DNA of 8,511 bases, taken from assembly GCA_013041945.1 (NCBI GenBank), contig JABDRC010000063.1, positions 1 to 8,511 on the forward strand. Direction: 5' to 3'. The DNA is from Halobacteria archaeon. Lineage in GTDB: Bacteria > Pseudomonadota > Gammaproteobacteria > UBA9214. Of this stretch, positions 1 through 5,660 are shown piece by piece (the first letter of the stretch is position 1; every line of letters begins with the position of its first letter). The translations under genes and the position numbers were made by a program. A model generated the notes under the pieces. The model saw nothing but the letters and a program-made list of their open reading frames with translations. It was not told where the DNA came from and did no database searches.

Positions 1-68
1 GCATAGGACGCCGCGGACAGGTCTTCCACGGCCCTGGGCAGCAATTGTTTATGGTTCAGGTCATTCAA
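1..68 (-). CDS. possible 5' end of a leftward gene running off the window
   Basis: A reading frame on the minus strand is open from a TTG at 68-66 to the window edge (22 codons), preceded in frame by a stop at about 105-107. The residues read like protein (MNDLNHKQLLPRAVEDLSAA as its first 20), and the third codon positions are G/C-rich, as in the clear genes nearby. A promoter-like pair lies upstream at 124-153. No good ribosome binding site precedes the TTG, and an in-frame GTG further in could be the true start. I do not recognise the family from so short a fragment. The competing plus-strand frame from position 2 is also open but has A/T-rich third positions, so I prefer the minus strand. 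Confidence 0.3.
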   Translation of the reverse strand, partial: MNDLNHKQLLPRAVEDLSAASY

Positions 69-123
69 ACGTCGGCGTTCTTGCGGCTGGTGGCATGACT
101 GTTCACACTATTGATGGACCCGG

Positions 124-153
124 ACGATACCATCCGGGAGAAAAGCGCGTCAA
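124..153 (-). promoter_or_regulatory. possible leftward sigma-70 promoter with an overlapping inverted repeat
   Basis: On the minus strand TTGACG (153-148) and TATCGT (129-124) are 18 bases apart. This would start transcription near 117, about 50 bases before the possible TTG start at 68. An inverted repeat with perfect 6-base arms, CCCGGA (119-124) and TCCGGG (133-138), overlaps the -10 element. A second, offset one, GATGG (113-117) with CCATC (130-134), overlaps it as well. Such a position suits a repressor site. This is judged by eye only. Confidence 0.3.
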
Positions 154-251
154 AGACACAGCTAATGCGGGGTTATGATCGGATGGCAGACCAGGCGACG
201 TTGTGTCCGGGGCAGGGCAGATGCCGCAGGGTCATGGCCGCAGCCGGTCGT

Positions 252-280
252 TTATGTCGGCCCGATTCCCGCGCTACAAT
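252..280 (+). promoter_or_regulatory. possible promoter of the cupin gene
   Basis: A good -10 element, TACAAT, lies at 275-280. The matching -35 region at 252-257 (TTATGT) is weak. Transcription would start near 287 and leave a leader of about 30 bases carrying the ribosome binding site at 308-313. The rest of 69-317 holds no gene that I can support. Confidence 0.35.
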
Positions 281-317
281 ACCGGCGCTTTCAACCGCCA
301 TATCGACAGGAGATCGA

Positions 318-722
318 ATGTCTGACAACTCGACAAGCAAGAACAGCGTGACCTCGGCCACCAGCGCCATCTGGGACAACCATGTCACCGTGCCCGACAC
401 ACCGGAGGGTTTTACCGTCAGGACCACCGTGCCGGGCAATCCCGACGGCGTGGAGGTTATGCTGGAACAGTGGCAGGCGGGCAGTGCGGAACCGCCGCAT
501 TCCCATCCGGGTGATGACATGACCGTGGTGATCGAGGGCAGGATGGCCGTGCAGTTCTACACCCGCAACGGTAACGGGCTGGAGAGGGATGGCGAACCGC
601 TGGTTCTCGGCCAGGGCGACACCGGCTACATCCGCAGTGGACGCATCCACGATGCGAAGTACCTGGATGACTGCAAGCTGGTCTATGTGCACGATCGCGC
701 GTTTGGCTTCCAGGCCGAATAA
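318..722 (+). CDS. small single-domain cupin protein
   Basis: This 134-residue protein is a single cupin beta-barrel. Cupin motif 1 runs from about residue 55 to 74: metal-ligand histidines H61 and H63, then D67 where the family usually has glutamate, then the closing glycine G74. Motif 2 is at about 98-115 and has the third histidine, H111; the usual proline before its glycine is R106. The fold and metal site are thus visible, but the substrate is not; such proteins range from small enzymes to ligand sensors. The start is the ATG at 318, preceded by AGGAGA at 308-313 with good spacing. The open frame continues upstream to 111, but that part is arginine- and cysteine-rich and unlike a cupin, so it is excluded. 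No signal peptide or membrane segment is seen, so it should be cytoplasmic. It converges on the CNNM-type gene with only 8 bases between the stop codons. Confidence 0.8.
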   Translation: MSDNSTSKNSVTSATSAIWDNHVTVPDTPEGFTVRTTVPGNPDGVEVMLEQWQAGSAEPPHSHPGDDMTVVIEGRMAVQFYTRNGNGLERDGEPLVLGQGDTGYIRSGRIHDAKYLDDCKLVYVHDRAFGFQAE

Positions 723-730
723 CAGCGTCG

Positions 731-1780
731 CTATTCGTCCACCTCGATCCCCATCCGGCGTGCGCGCTTGCGCCACAAACGGCGCGCGTGGTCCTGCATA
801 TCGGTGGCGGCATCGCCCTCGTCGACGATCTCCAGCCCGATCAGGGTCTCCAGGATATCCTCGAGTGTCACGATACCCTCTGTGCCGCCGTATTCATTCA
901 CCACCAGTATGATGTGTGCGCGCTCGCGCAGCGCGGTGTCGAAAGCCTGTGACAGATCATTGGTCTCGGGGATGACCGGCATGTCGCGCCGGTAGGTTGA
1001 GAGCGGTGTGTCGGTGTTGCCGCGCGCCTGCGCCAGCAGCAGGTCGCTGCGCAGTACAAAACCGTCCAGATGCTCCGGATCGTCCCGGTAGAGCGGGATG
1101 CGGGAAAAGCGCACGGCTTCGTATTTCCAGAAGAATTCCTCGACGCGCAGTTCCTCGGACAGTGAGAAGATCACGGTGCGCGGCGTCATCACGTCCATCA
1201 CGCGTGTCCTGTGCAGCCGCAGCAGATTTTTCAGGATGCTCGTTTCCTGCCCGTCAAGCGTGCCTTCCTTCTCGCTGACCTCGGCCATGACCACCAACTC
1301 ATCGCGTTTGAATCCGGTCAGCAGCGGACCATGCGACAGACCGCGCGTCAGGTAACGTGACAGCAAGACAAACGGGTACAGCAACCACACCAGGCCACGC
1401 AGGACATATGCCGTGGCGGGAGCCAGTTGCCGCCAGTAATGCGCACCCAGCGTCTTGGGTATGATCTCGGAAAATATCAGGATCAACAGGGTGAGTATGG
1501 CCGAGGCAATGCCCACGTAGGCGCTGCCGAAGACGTGTGCGGCCTGGGCGCCTGCGCCGGCTGCGCCGATGGTATGGGCAATGGTATTCAGTGTGAGGAT
1601 GGCCGCCAGCGGATCGTTGATCCGGGCTTTCATCTCGGCAAGCAGGCTGCCGGAACGGTGACCCCGCTTCAGCCGGAGTTCAATGTACGGCCGGGTGACA
1701 CTCAGGATAACCGCCTCGGCAACCGAGCACAGGAAGGAAAAGACCAGTGCGATCGACACATATATTAACAGCAGCAGCAT
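731..1780 (-). CDS. CNNM/DUF21 membrane protein with CBS pair (CorC/HlyC-like, lacks the C-terminal domain)
   Basis: This 349-residue membrane protein belongs to the CNNM (DUF21) family, whose members are linked to magnesium or cobalt transport and include proteins labelled hemolysin-like. The N-terminal half is the DUF21 membrane domain, with hydrophobic segments at about 2-27, 57-80, 86-106 and 121-145. It carries the family signatures AEAVILS (21-27), the Asn-Asp-Pro-Leu stretch at 55-58 followed by LTLNTIAHT, and EIIPKTLGA (105-113). The cytoplasmic part has two CBS motifs, at about 195-250 and 265-320, which usually bind adenine nucleotides. The protein ends soon after the second CBS with a basic tail, so the CorC_HlyC transporter-associated domain of longer relatives is absent. 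The ATG at 1780 has no clear ribosome binding site, and the next upstream in-frame stop is that of the preceding DsrE-like gene. The 39-base gap and shared strand suggest co-transcription with it. The ion specificity cannot be read from the sequence. Confidence 0.85.
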   Translation of the reverse strand: MLLLLIYVSIALVFSFLCSVAEAVILSVTRPYIELRLKRGHRSGSLLAEMKARINDPLAAILTLNTIAHTIGAAGAGAQAAHVFGSAYVGIASAILTLLILIFSEIIPKTLGAHYWRQLAPATAYVLRGLVWLLYPFVLLSRYLTRGLSHGPLLTGFKRDELVVMAEVSEKEGTLDGQETSILKNLLRLHRTRVMDVMTPRTVIFSLSEELRVEEFFWKYEAVRFSRIPLYRDDPEHLDGFVLRSDLLLAQARGNTDTPLSTYRRDMPVIPETNDLSQAFDTALRERAHIILVVNEYGGTEGIVTLEDILETLIGLEIVDEGDAATDMQDHARRLWRKRARRMGIEVDE

Positions 1781-1819
1781 CAGGGTGACGGGCAGCGCGC
1801 GGTGGCAATCCGGTCCGGA

Positions 1820-2308
1820 TTACTCGATCTTGATGTAGGCATAACCCTCGTGCTGGAGTTCGGCAATGCGTACCACGCCCGACGGAACCAGTTGCACGCC
1901 GTCCGCAAGCTTGCCGGCGTCCAGCTTGATCTGTGAACGCGTGATATCGCACAACTCCAGTTTGACGTCCTGCACGGTATTCAGCGAGCCCAGTCGGCCC
2001 GCCAGGTTGTCACGACGCTCGTCGAGCGCGGCATCGGTGGCAAACGGTGTATTCTCCAGCTTGTCGCCTGTCAGGAAGCGGATGCCGTGGGCGACGAACA
2101 CAATGCGCACATCGTATTCGATCAGCTCGTTCTGGTAGTGGGTCACCATGTTGTTGATGCTGGTCAGCATGGCGCTGAAGCGTCGCGGATCGGCAAAATC
2201 GGCATGATAGACCACCTTGACGACATCATCATCTTCGGCAAGCGCCTGCGGGGCGAGTGGCAGCGTGAGCAGCAGGGCAGCAATAAATGCGTGGAATTTT
2301 AGGGGCAT
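1820..2308 (-). CDS. secreted DsrE/DsrF-like protein
   Basis: This 162-residue protein begins with a clear signal peptide: a hydrophobic stretch after MPLKFH and a likely cleavage after ALA at residue 24, just before an acidic EDDD. The mature part, from about residue 30 to 162, has the DsrE-like fold: KVVYHADFAD at the start, a DVRIVFVAHG strand-turn at 66-75, and a C-terminal stretch with VPSGVVRIAEL and GYAYIKI. One cysteine, C120 (in LELC), sits where sulfur-carrier relatives of the family keep their conserved cysteine. The family includes DsrE/TusD-type sulfur carriers, but exported stand-alone members have no established role, so sulfur chemistry in the periplasm is only a suggestion. 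The start is the ATG at 2308, preceded by GGAGAG at a good distance. The open frame reaches 2347, but that extension would put the signal peptide behind a 13-residue leader. It lies 63 bases after the DUF4922 gene and 39 before the CNNM-type gene. Confidence 0.8.
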   Translation of the reverse strand: MPLKFHAFIAALLLTLPLAPQALAEDDDVVKVVYHADFADPRRFSAMLTSINNMVTHYQNELIEYDVRIVFVAHGIRFLTGDKLENTPFATDAALDERRDNLAGRLGSLNTVQDVKLELCDITRSQIKLDAGKLADGVQLVPSGVVRIAELQHEGYAYIKIE

Positions 2309-2337
2309 ATAACTCTCCGGTAGCCTTGACACTACCA

Positions 2338-2346
2338 AGTCTAGCA
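2338..2346 (-). promoter_or_regulatory. possible extended -10 element for the DsrE-like gene
   Basis: On the minus strand TGCTAGACT fits an extended -10 (TG, one base, then a TATAAT-like hexamer). It would start transcription about 23 bases before the ATG at 2308. No good -35 is seen. It closely resembles the TGCTAGAAT proposed for the kinase gene. The gap 2309-2371 also holds a GGTAG/CTACC inverted repeat but no T-run, so a terminator after the DUF4922 gene is not supported. Confidence 0.25.
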
Positions 2347-2371
2347 AATCCCTGGCAAGGGTGGGTGGTAA

Positions 2372-3421
2372 TCAGAGCGGGACGTTGACGTAGGACAGGA
2401 TACGCGCAATGGAGCGATAATCGATTTTCCCCCAGTCGAGGTCACGTTTTTCCCTGGCGGTGGTCAGGACCAGCTCGCCGAGAATTTCCAGGCTGCCGAT
2501 CATGCCGCTCATGCGCGGCGAATGTCCCAACTGCTTGTCGCGGGGAACGAAATACACCTGCAGCAGTTCGCCGGAATCGTCGGCCATGGCGAAGATATTG
2601 GCAGACAGGTTCGGGCGCGTCTCGAGGTTCACCTGCAGCCAGTCATTGATCCAGGCTGCGGCGCGTGCAATGACCTCCTGCCGGTTATCGCCGGACCAGC
2701 GCATGGCGCTGACCGGGTATTCCACGACCTCGGCTACCAGATCGGCGACCTGGTGAACCGGTGCGAGTTCGAGCGGGAAACGATCGCCGCCATTGCGACG
2801 CATGAAGAACTGGTAGTGGAAATGAGCGGGTACCGAGGTGCCGGCCCCGTCACCGTTGTAAAAGCCGACGTAACCCGGCAGGCGCTGTGCCATGGTGGCC
2901 AGGTTGGCGACGACCTCATCGATCCTGAACTGTCTCATGCCCGCATCGCCCAGGTCCCAGGCCTGGGGAATATGTTCCTCGGTTACTACGACAATATGTG
3001 CCGGCATCAACGGATAGGCGTTCATCAGCACGGTGAAGGGCATGCCGTTCAGGTCGATGGTGTAGCCCATCTCAATACCACGATGCTGCCACTCGATATT
3101 GCCGCTGCACAGGAAACAGCCTTCGTTCACCACATCGTTGCGTTCGGGCGGCAGGGCATTGACATCAATCTTCAGGCGATTCACGCGGGCCGGGTTGTAC
3201 TGTACCGAGAGGAAGCGCTCCGGGTGGTCCGGATGGGGAAAATCGAAATACTGCACGGCATACAGGTCATCGCGGATGAAACCCGTATCGAGCTGGTGTT
3301 CCCGCAGGCGTTCGACCACGTTGAGCAGGTTGGTGTCGAACTGCTCGATCGCCTTCAGTTCACGATTCAGCAAATCCCACTCGGCCGGGTAGTTGCGTCT
3401 GTCTGTGCTTTTCTTGTGCAT
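2372..3421 (-). CDS. DUF4922 / HIT-like nucleotidyltransferase or phosphorylase
   Basis: This 349-residue protein belongs to the HIT-like superfamily that includes galactose-1-phosphate uridylyltransferase, Ap4A phosphorylase and the GDP-hexose phosphorylases; I place it with the DUF4922 group. A C-x-x-C pair (C102, C105) opens the conserved core. MPFTVLMNAYPLMPAHIVVVT (127-147) follows, like the strand pair before the active site in these enzymes. The catalytic triad motif H-x-H-x-Q is intact (H200, H202, Q204) in GTSVPAHFHYQF, with the middle histidine the expected nucleophile. Known relatives split a nucleotide sugar or dinucleotide with phosphate, or transfer a nucleotidyl group. The substrate here is not known. 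Its divergent partner genes make and use nucleotide sugars, so such a sugar is a fair guess. I chose the ATG at 3421; the frame extends to a TTG at 3460 whose purine-rich AGGA directly touches the start codon, too close to work well. No strong ribosome binding site precedes 3421, so the start is uncertain by 13 residues. Confidence 0.75.
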   Translation of the reverse strand: MHKKSTDRRNYPAEWDLLNRELKAIEQFDTNLLNVVERLREHQLDTGFIRDDLYAVQYFDFPHPDHPERFLSVQYNPARVNRLKIDVNALPPERNDVVNEGCFLCSGNIEWQHRGIEMGYTIDLNGMPFTVLMNAYPLMPAHIVVVTEEHIPQAWDLGDAGMRQFRIDEVVANLATMAQRLPGYVGFYNGDGAGTSVPAHFHYQFFMRRNGGDRFPLELAPVHQVADLVAEVVEYPVSAMRWSGDNRQEVIARAAAWINDWLQVNLETRPNLSANIFAMADDSGELLQVYFVPRDKQLGHSPRMSGMIGSLEILGELVLTTAREKRDLDWGKIDYRSIARILSYVNVPL

Positions 3422-3470
3422 GGATGCCGAATTCCGGTGCCAGTCTGCCTGCTTGCCCAATCCTGCCGGA

Positions 3471-3488
3471 TTGATGGATAGCCATCAA
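3471..3488. promoter_or_regulatory. perfect inverted repeat in the divergent control region, possible operator
   Basis: TTGATGGATAGCCATCAA has perfect 7-base arms around a 4-base centre. It lies between the divergent DUF4922 and kinase genes and overlaps the -35 region of the proposed kinase promoter (-10 at 3505-3510). That position suits a repressor or activator controlling one or both directions. No regulator gene is present in the window to pair it with. Confidence 0.4.
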
Positions 3489-3501
3489 AACGGCCCGGCT
3501 A

Positions 3502-3510
3502 TGCTAGAAT
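3502..3510 (+). promoter_or_regulatory. extended -10 promoter of the kinase/glycosyltransferase pair
   Basis: TGCTAGAAT is a good extended -10 element (TG, one base, TAGAAT). The -35 region at about 3482-3487 is poor, which is common for extended -10 promoters. Transcription would start near 3517, giving a leader of about 60 bases that includes the near-palindrome at 3541-3556. Confidence 0.4.
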
Positions 3511-3540
3511 CTCCATTTGGAAACTATCGGACAAACAGCG

Positions 3541-3556
3541 GAATTCTATAGGATTC
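3541..3556. promoter_or_regulatory. near-perfect palindrome in the kinase leader
   Basis: GAATTCTATAGGATTC is palindromic except for one pair that becomes G-T. As RNA it would form a 6-pair hairpin with a UAUA loop just upstream of the ribosome binding site at 3570-3574. As DNA it could be a second protein-binding site downstream of the start of transcription. The stem is A/U-rich and weak, so a DNA site seems more likely than an RNA switch. Confidence 0.3.
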
Positions 3557-3578
3557 TCCGCCGCAAAGTGAGGAAATT

Positions 3579-4223
3579 ATGCTGGGCGATACGATTGTCA
3601 TAGAAGAACACCACCACCGGGCTGCAATCTCTGTTGCCGCCAGACTCCTGCCAGCCATCCAGTCATTCGATGGAAAGTATACGTTGACGGTCGCCGGCGA
3701 GTCCGGGGCCGGAAAATCCGAGATCGCGGTTGCGATCGCCAGGCACCTGGAGGTCGCCGAAGTCCCCTGCGTGATCTTTCAGCAGGATGATTATTTCCTG
3801 CATCCGCCAAAGACCAACGACCTCACCCGGCGCAAGGACATCAGCTGGGCAGGGCCACAGGAGGTTCGGCTGGACCTGATGAGTGCGCACCTGGAGGCCT
3901 TTATCGACAACGAACCCTCTGTCGAAAAGCCGCTGGTGATCTACGAGGAGGACCGGATCGATACCGAGATCCTGGACATGAAGGATGCCAGGGTAGCCAT
4001 CGCAGAGGGGACCTACACCAGCAAGCTGGATCATGTCGAGTCGCGCGTGTTCATCGACCGCGATTACCGCGACACGCGCAAGCACCGCGAACGCCGCAAC
4101 CGCGATGCCTCCGAACTCGATGATTTCATCGACCGGGTGCTCGTCATCGAGCACGAAATCATTTCCGCCGACAGGGAACGCGCCGATATCATCATCAACC
4201 GCGACTACAGCATAGCCGGCTGA
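3579..4223 (+). CDS. P-loop kinase, uridine kinase/phosphoribulokinase superfamily
   Basis: This 214-residue protein has a textbook Walker A loop, GESGAGKS, at 40-47, after a beta strand (TLTVAG). QQDDYF at 68-73 matches the acidic substrate-site segment of uridine kinases and phosphoribulokinases. VAIAEGTYTSKLD (139-151) matches the strand-turn those families have before the second half, and RKHRERRNRD (167-176) is an arginine-rich lid like theirs. It is therefore an ATP- or GTP-dependent small-molecule kinase. Which molecule it phosphorylates is not clear: the protein lacks the full nucleoside pocket I would expect in Udk and sits with sugar genes, so a sugar, glycerate or similar acceptor is more likely than uridine. 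The ATG at 3579 follows GTGAGGA at 3568-3574. The glycosyltransferase starts 6 bases after its stop in the same reading frame, which implies one transcript and linked translation. Confidence 0.75.
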   Translation: MLGDTIVIEEHHHRAAISVAARLLPAIQSFDGKYTLTVAGESGAGKSEIAVAIARHLEVAEVPCVIFQQDDYFLHPPKTNDLTRRKDISWAGPQEVRLDLMSAHLEAFIDNEPSVEKPLVIYEEDRIDTEILDMKDARVAIAEGTYTSKLDHVESRVFIDRDYRDTRKHRERRNRDASELDDFIDRVLVIEHEIISADRERADIIINRDYSIAG

Positions 4224-4229
4224 AGACGC

Positions 4230-5660
4230 GTGCACATCGCCTTCCTGAATCCGCAGGGTAATTTCGACCGTAAAGATTCCTGCCTGACCGAGCACCCGGA
4301 TTTCGGTGGCCAGCTCGTTTACGTCAAGGAAGTCTGCATGGCGCTGGCTGCCAGGGGTATTCGCACCGATATCGTCACGCGGCGTATCGATGATCCGCAA
4401 TGGCCGGGTTTCGACGAGCAGCTGGCATGGTATACGGATGACCGCAGCGGGCCGCGCATCGTGCGTATCGATTGCGGCGGCGCCGGCTTCCTGCGCAAGG
4501 AACAGTTGTGGCCGCATCTCGACGAGTGGGTCGACAATATCATTGCCTTCTACGGCGAAGAACTGCCGGCCGCCTTCACCGCCCACTATGCCGATGCCGG
4601 TTACTGTGCGGCCCTGCTGAAAAAGGCGACCGGGCGGGGCTATACCTTCACCGGGCATTCACTCGGTGCCCAGAAGCTCGACAAGCTGGGCATGTCGCCG
4701 GATAACGCGGATGCCATGGAAGCGGAATACTGTTTCTCGCAGCGTATCGCGGCAGAGCGGTTCGGCATGGCTGCTGCATTCCGTGTCATCACCTCAACGC
4801 GCCAGGAGCGCTACGATCAGTACAGCCATCCGCTTTACCGGGGCGCCATCGACGTCGAGGATGATGCCCGTTTTGCCGTGATACCGCCCGGCGTCAACGG
4901 CCAGGTTTTCACAACGCAGGCCGGTCCGCTGGATGCCGCGACCCACGCCGCCCTGCAGCAGCAGCTCGGCGATGGTGATGAACCATACATCATCGCCTCC
5001 AGCCGGCTGGACGAGAAAAAGAACATCCTTGGCATTTCGCGCGCCTATGCCGAATCGAAGGCGCTGCAGGACGCCGCCAGGCTGGCCATCTTCATCCGCG
5101 GGGTCAGGGATCCGTTTGCCGACATTTCCACCCTGTCGGCCGGTGAACAGGCCGTGCTGCAGCCGATACTGGACAGCATCAGCGCGGCCGGCCTGCGTGA
5201 GCGCGTTGCTTTCATCGACATTCGTTCACAACAGGCACTGGCATCCGCCTATCGCTTTTTTGCCGCTCGCGGCTCGGTGTTCACCCTGACGGCGTTTTAC
5301 GAGCCGTTCGGCCTGGCACCGATCGAGGCGGCGGCCTGTGGACTGGCCGTGACGGCGACCCGCAATGGCGGCCCGTCGGAAATTTTCGAGGATGGTTCAG
5401 GCATCCTGGTCGATCCGTTCGATACCGTCGATATCGCACGCGGCCTGCAGGCATGCCTGGCCCGGCAGGCGGAACTGGCACAACGCGGGATCGAGCGCGT
5501 GCGCTCGACCTATACCTGGGGCAGGACCGCGGCCCGTTATCTGGAGACGATCGAGCAGGGCATCGCGGCCGGGGATTCCAATCTGTCGCCCGGGATCCCG
5601 CAGCTGGACAACCGTGAGCGGATCAACCAGTACCTGGAAGGTGACGCCGCACGGGCATGA
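4230..5660 (+). CDS. sucrose-phosphate-synthase-like GT4 glycosyltransferase
   Basis: This 476-residue protein is a GT-B glycosyltransferase of family GT4. It closely resembles, from memory, the stand-alone sucrose-phosphate synthase of Halothermothrix orenii: FLNPQGNFD near the N-terminus, EHPDFGGQLVYVKEV (21-35), TGHSLGAQK (141-149), ERYDQYSH then YRGAIDVEDD (193-212), and IPPGVN (218-223). The donor-site residues are present in SSRLDEKKN (R259, K264), and the E-x7-E motif is E358 and E366 in FYEPFGLAPIEAAACG. It would join a sugar from a nucleotide donor (UDP- or ADP-glucose) to a phosphorylated acceptor, classically fructose-6-phosphate. Mannosylglucosyl-3-phosphoglycerate synthases share this family, so the acceptor is not settled. 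There is no C-terminal HAD phosphatase domain and no separate phosphatase gene in the window. The start is a GTG, 6 bases after the kinase stop and with a weak ribosome binding site. The stop touches the glgC stop directly. Confidence 0.85.
   Translation: MHIAFLNPQGNFDRKDSCLTEHPDFGGQLVYVKEVCMALAARGIRTDIVTRRIDDPQWPGFDEQLAWYTDDRSGPRIVRIDCGGAGFLRKEQLWPHLDEWVDNIIAFYGEELPAAFTAHYADAGYCAALLKKATGRGYTFTGHSLGAQKLDKLGMSPDNADAMEAEYCFSQRIAAERFGMAAAFRVITSTRQERYDQYSHPLYRGAIDVEDDARFAVIPPGVNGQVFTTQAGPLDAATHAALQQQLGDGDEPYIIASSRLDEKKNILGISRAYAESKALQDAARLAIFIRGVRDPFADISTLSAGEQAVLQPILDSISAAGLRERVAFIDIRSQQALASAYRFFAARGSVFTLTAFYEPFGLAPIEAAACGLAVTATRNGGPSEIFEDGSGILVDPFDTVDIARGLQACLARQAELAQRGIERVRSTYTWGRTAARYLETIEQGIAAGDSNLSPGIPQLDNRERINQYLEGDAARA

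Noticed and set aside
2..178. Plus-strand frame open from the window edge to a stop at about 178
   Set aside because: Third codon positions are A/T-rich, unlike the real genes here, and the translation matches no family I know.
111..317. N-terminal extension of the cupin frame by 69 residues
   Set aside because: The extension is arginine- and cysteine-rich and unlike a cupin, it contains the likely promoter, and a strong ribosome binding site (AGGAGA, 308-313) precedes the internal ATG at 318.
716..735. Shared terminator between the cupin and CNNM-type genes
   Set aside because: Only a very short imperfect palindrome (AGCG-T-CGCT with A/T flanks) spans the two stop codons; it is too small and lacks a T-run.
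2522..3481. 319-codon open frame opposite the DUF4922 gene
   Set aside because: It is the antisense shadow of a gene with conserved catalytic motifs; its translation shows no recognisable domain.
3579..4223. Naming the kinase udk (uridine kinase)
   Set aside because: Only superfamily motifs are visible and the context is sugar metabolism, so the name would claim a substrate that the sequence does not show.
3663..4658. 331-codon minus-strand frame across the kinase and glycosyltransferase
   Set aside because: It spans two clear plus-strand genes and their junction, as expected of an antisense frame in GC-rich DNA.
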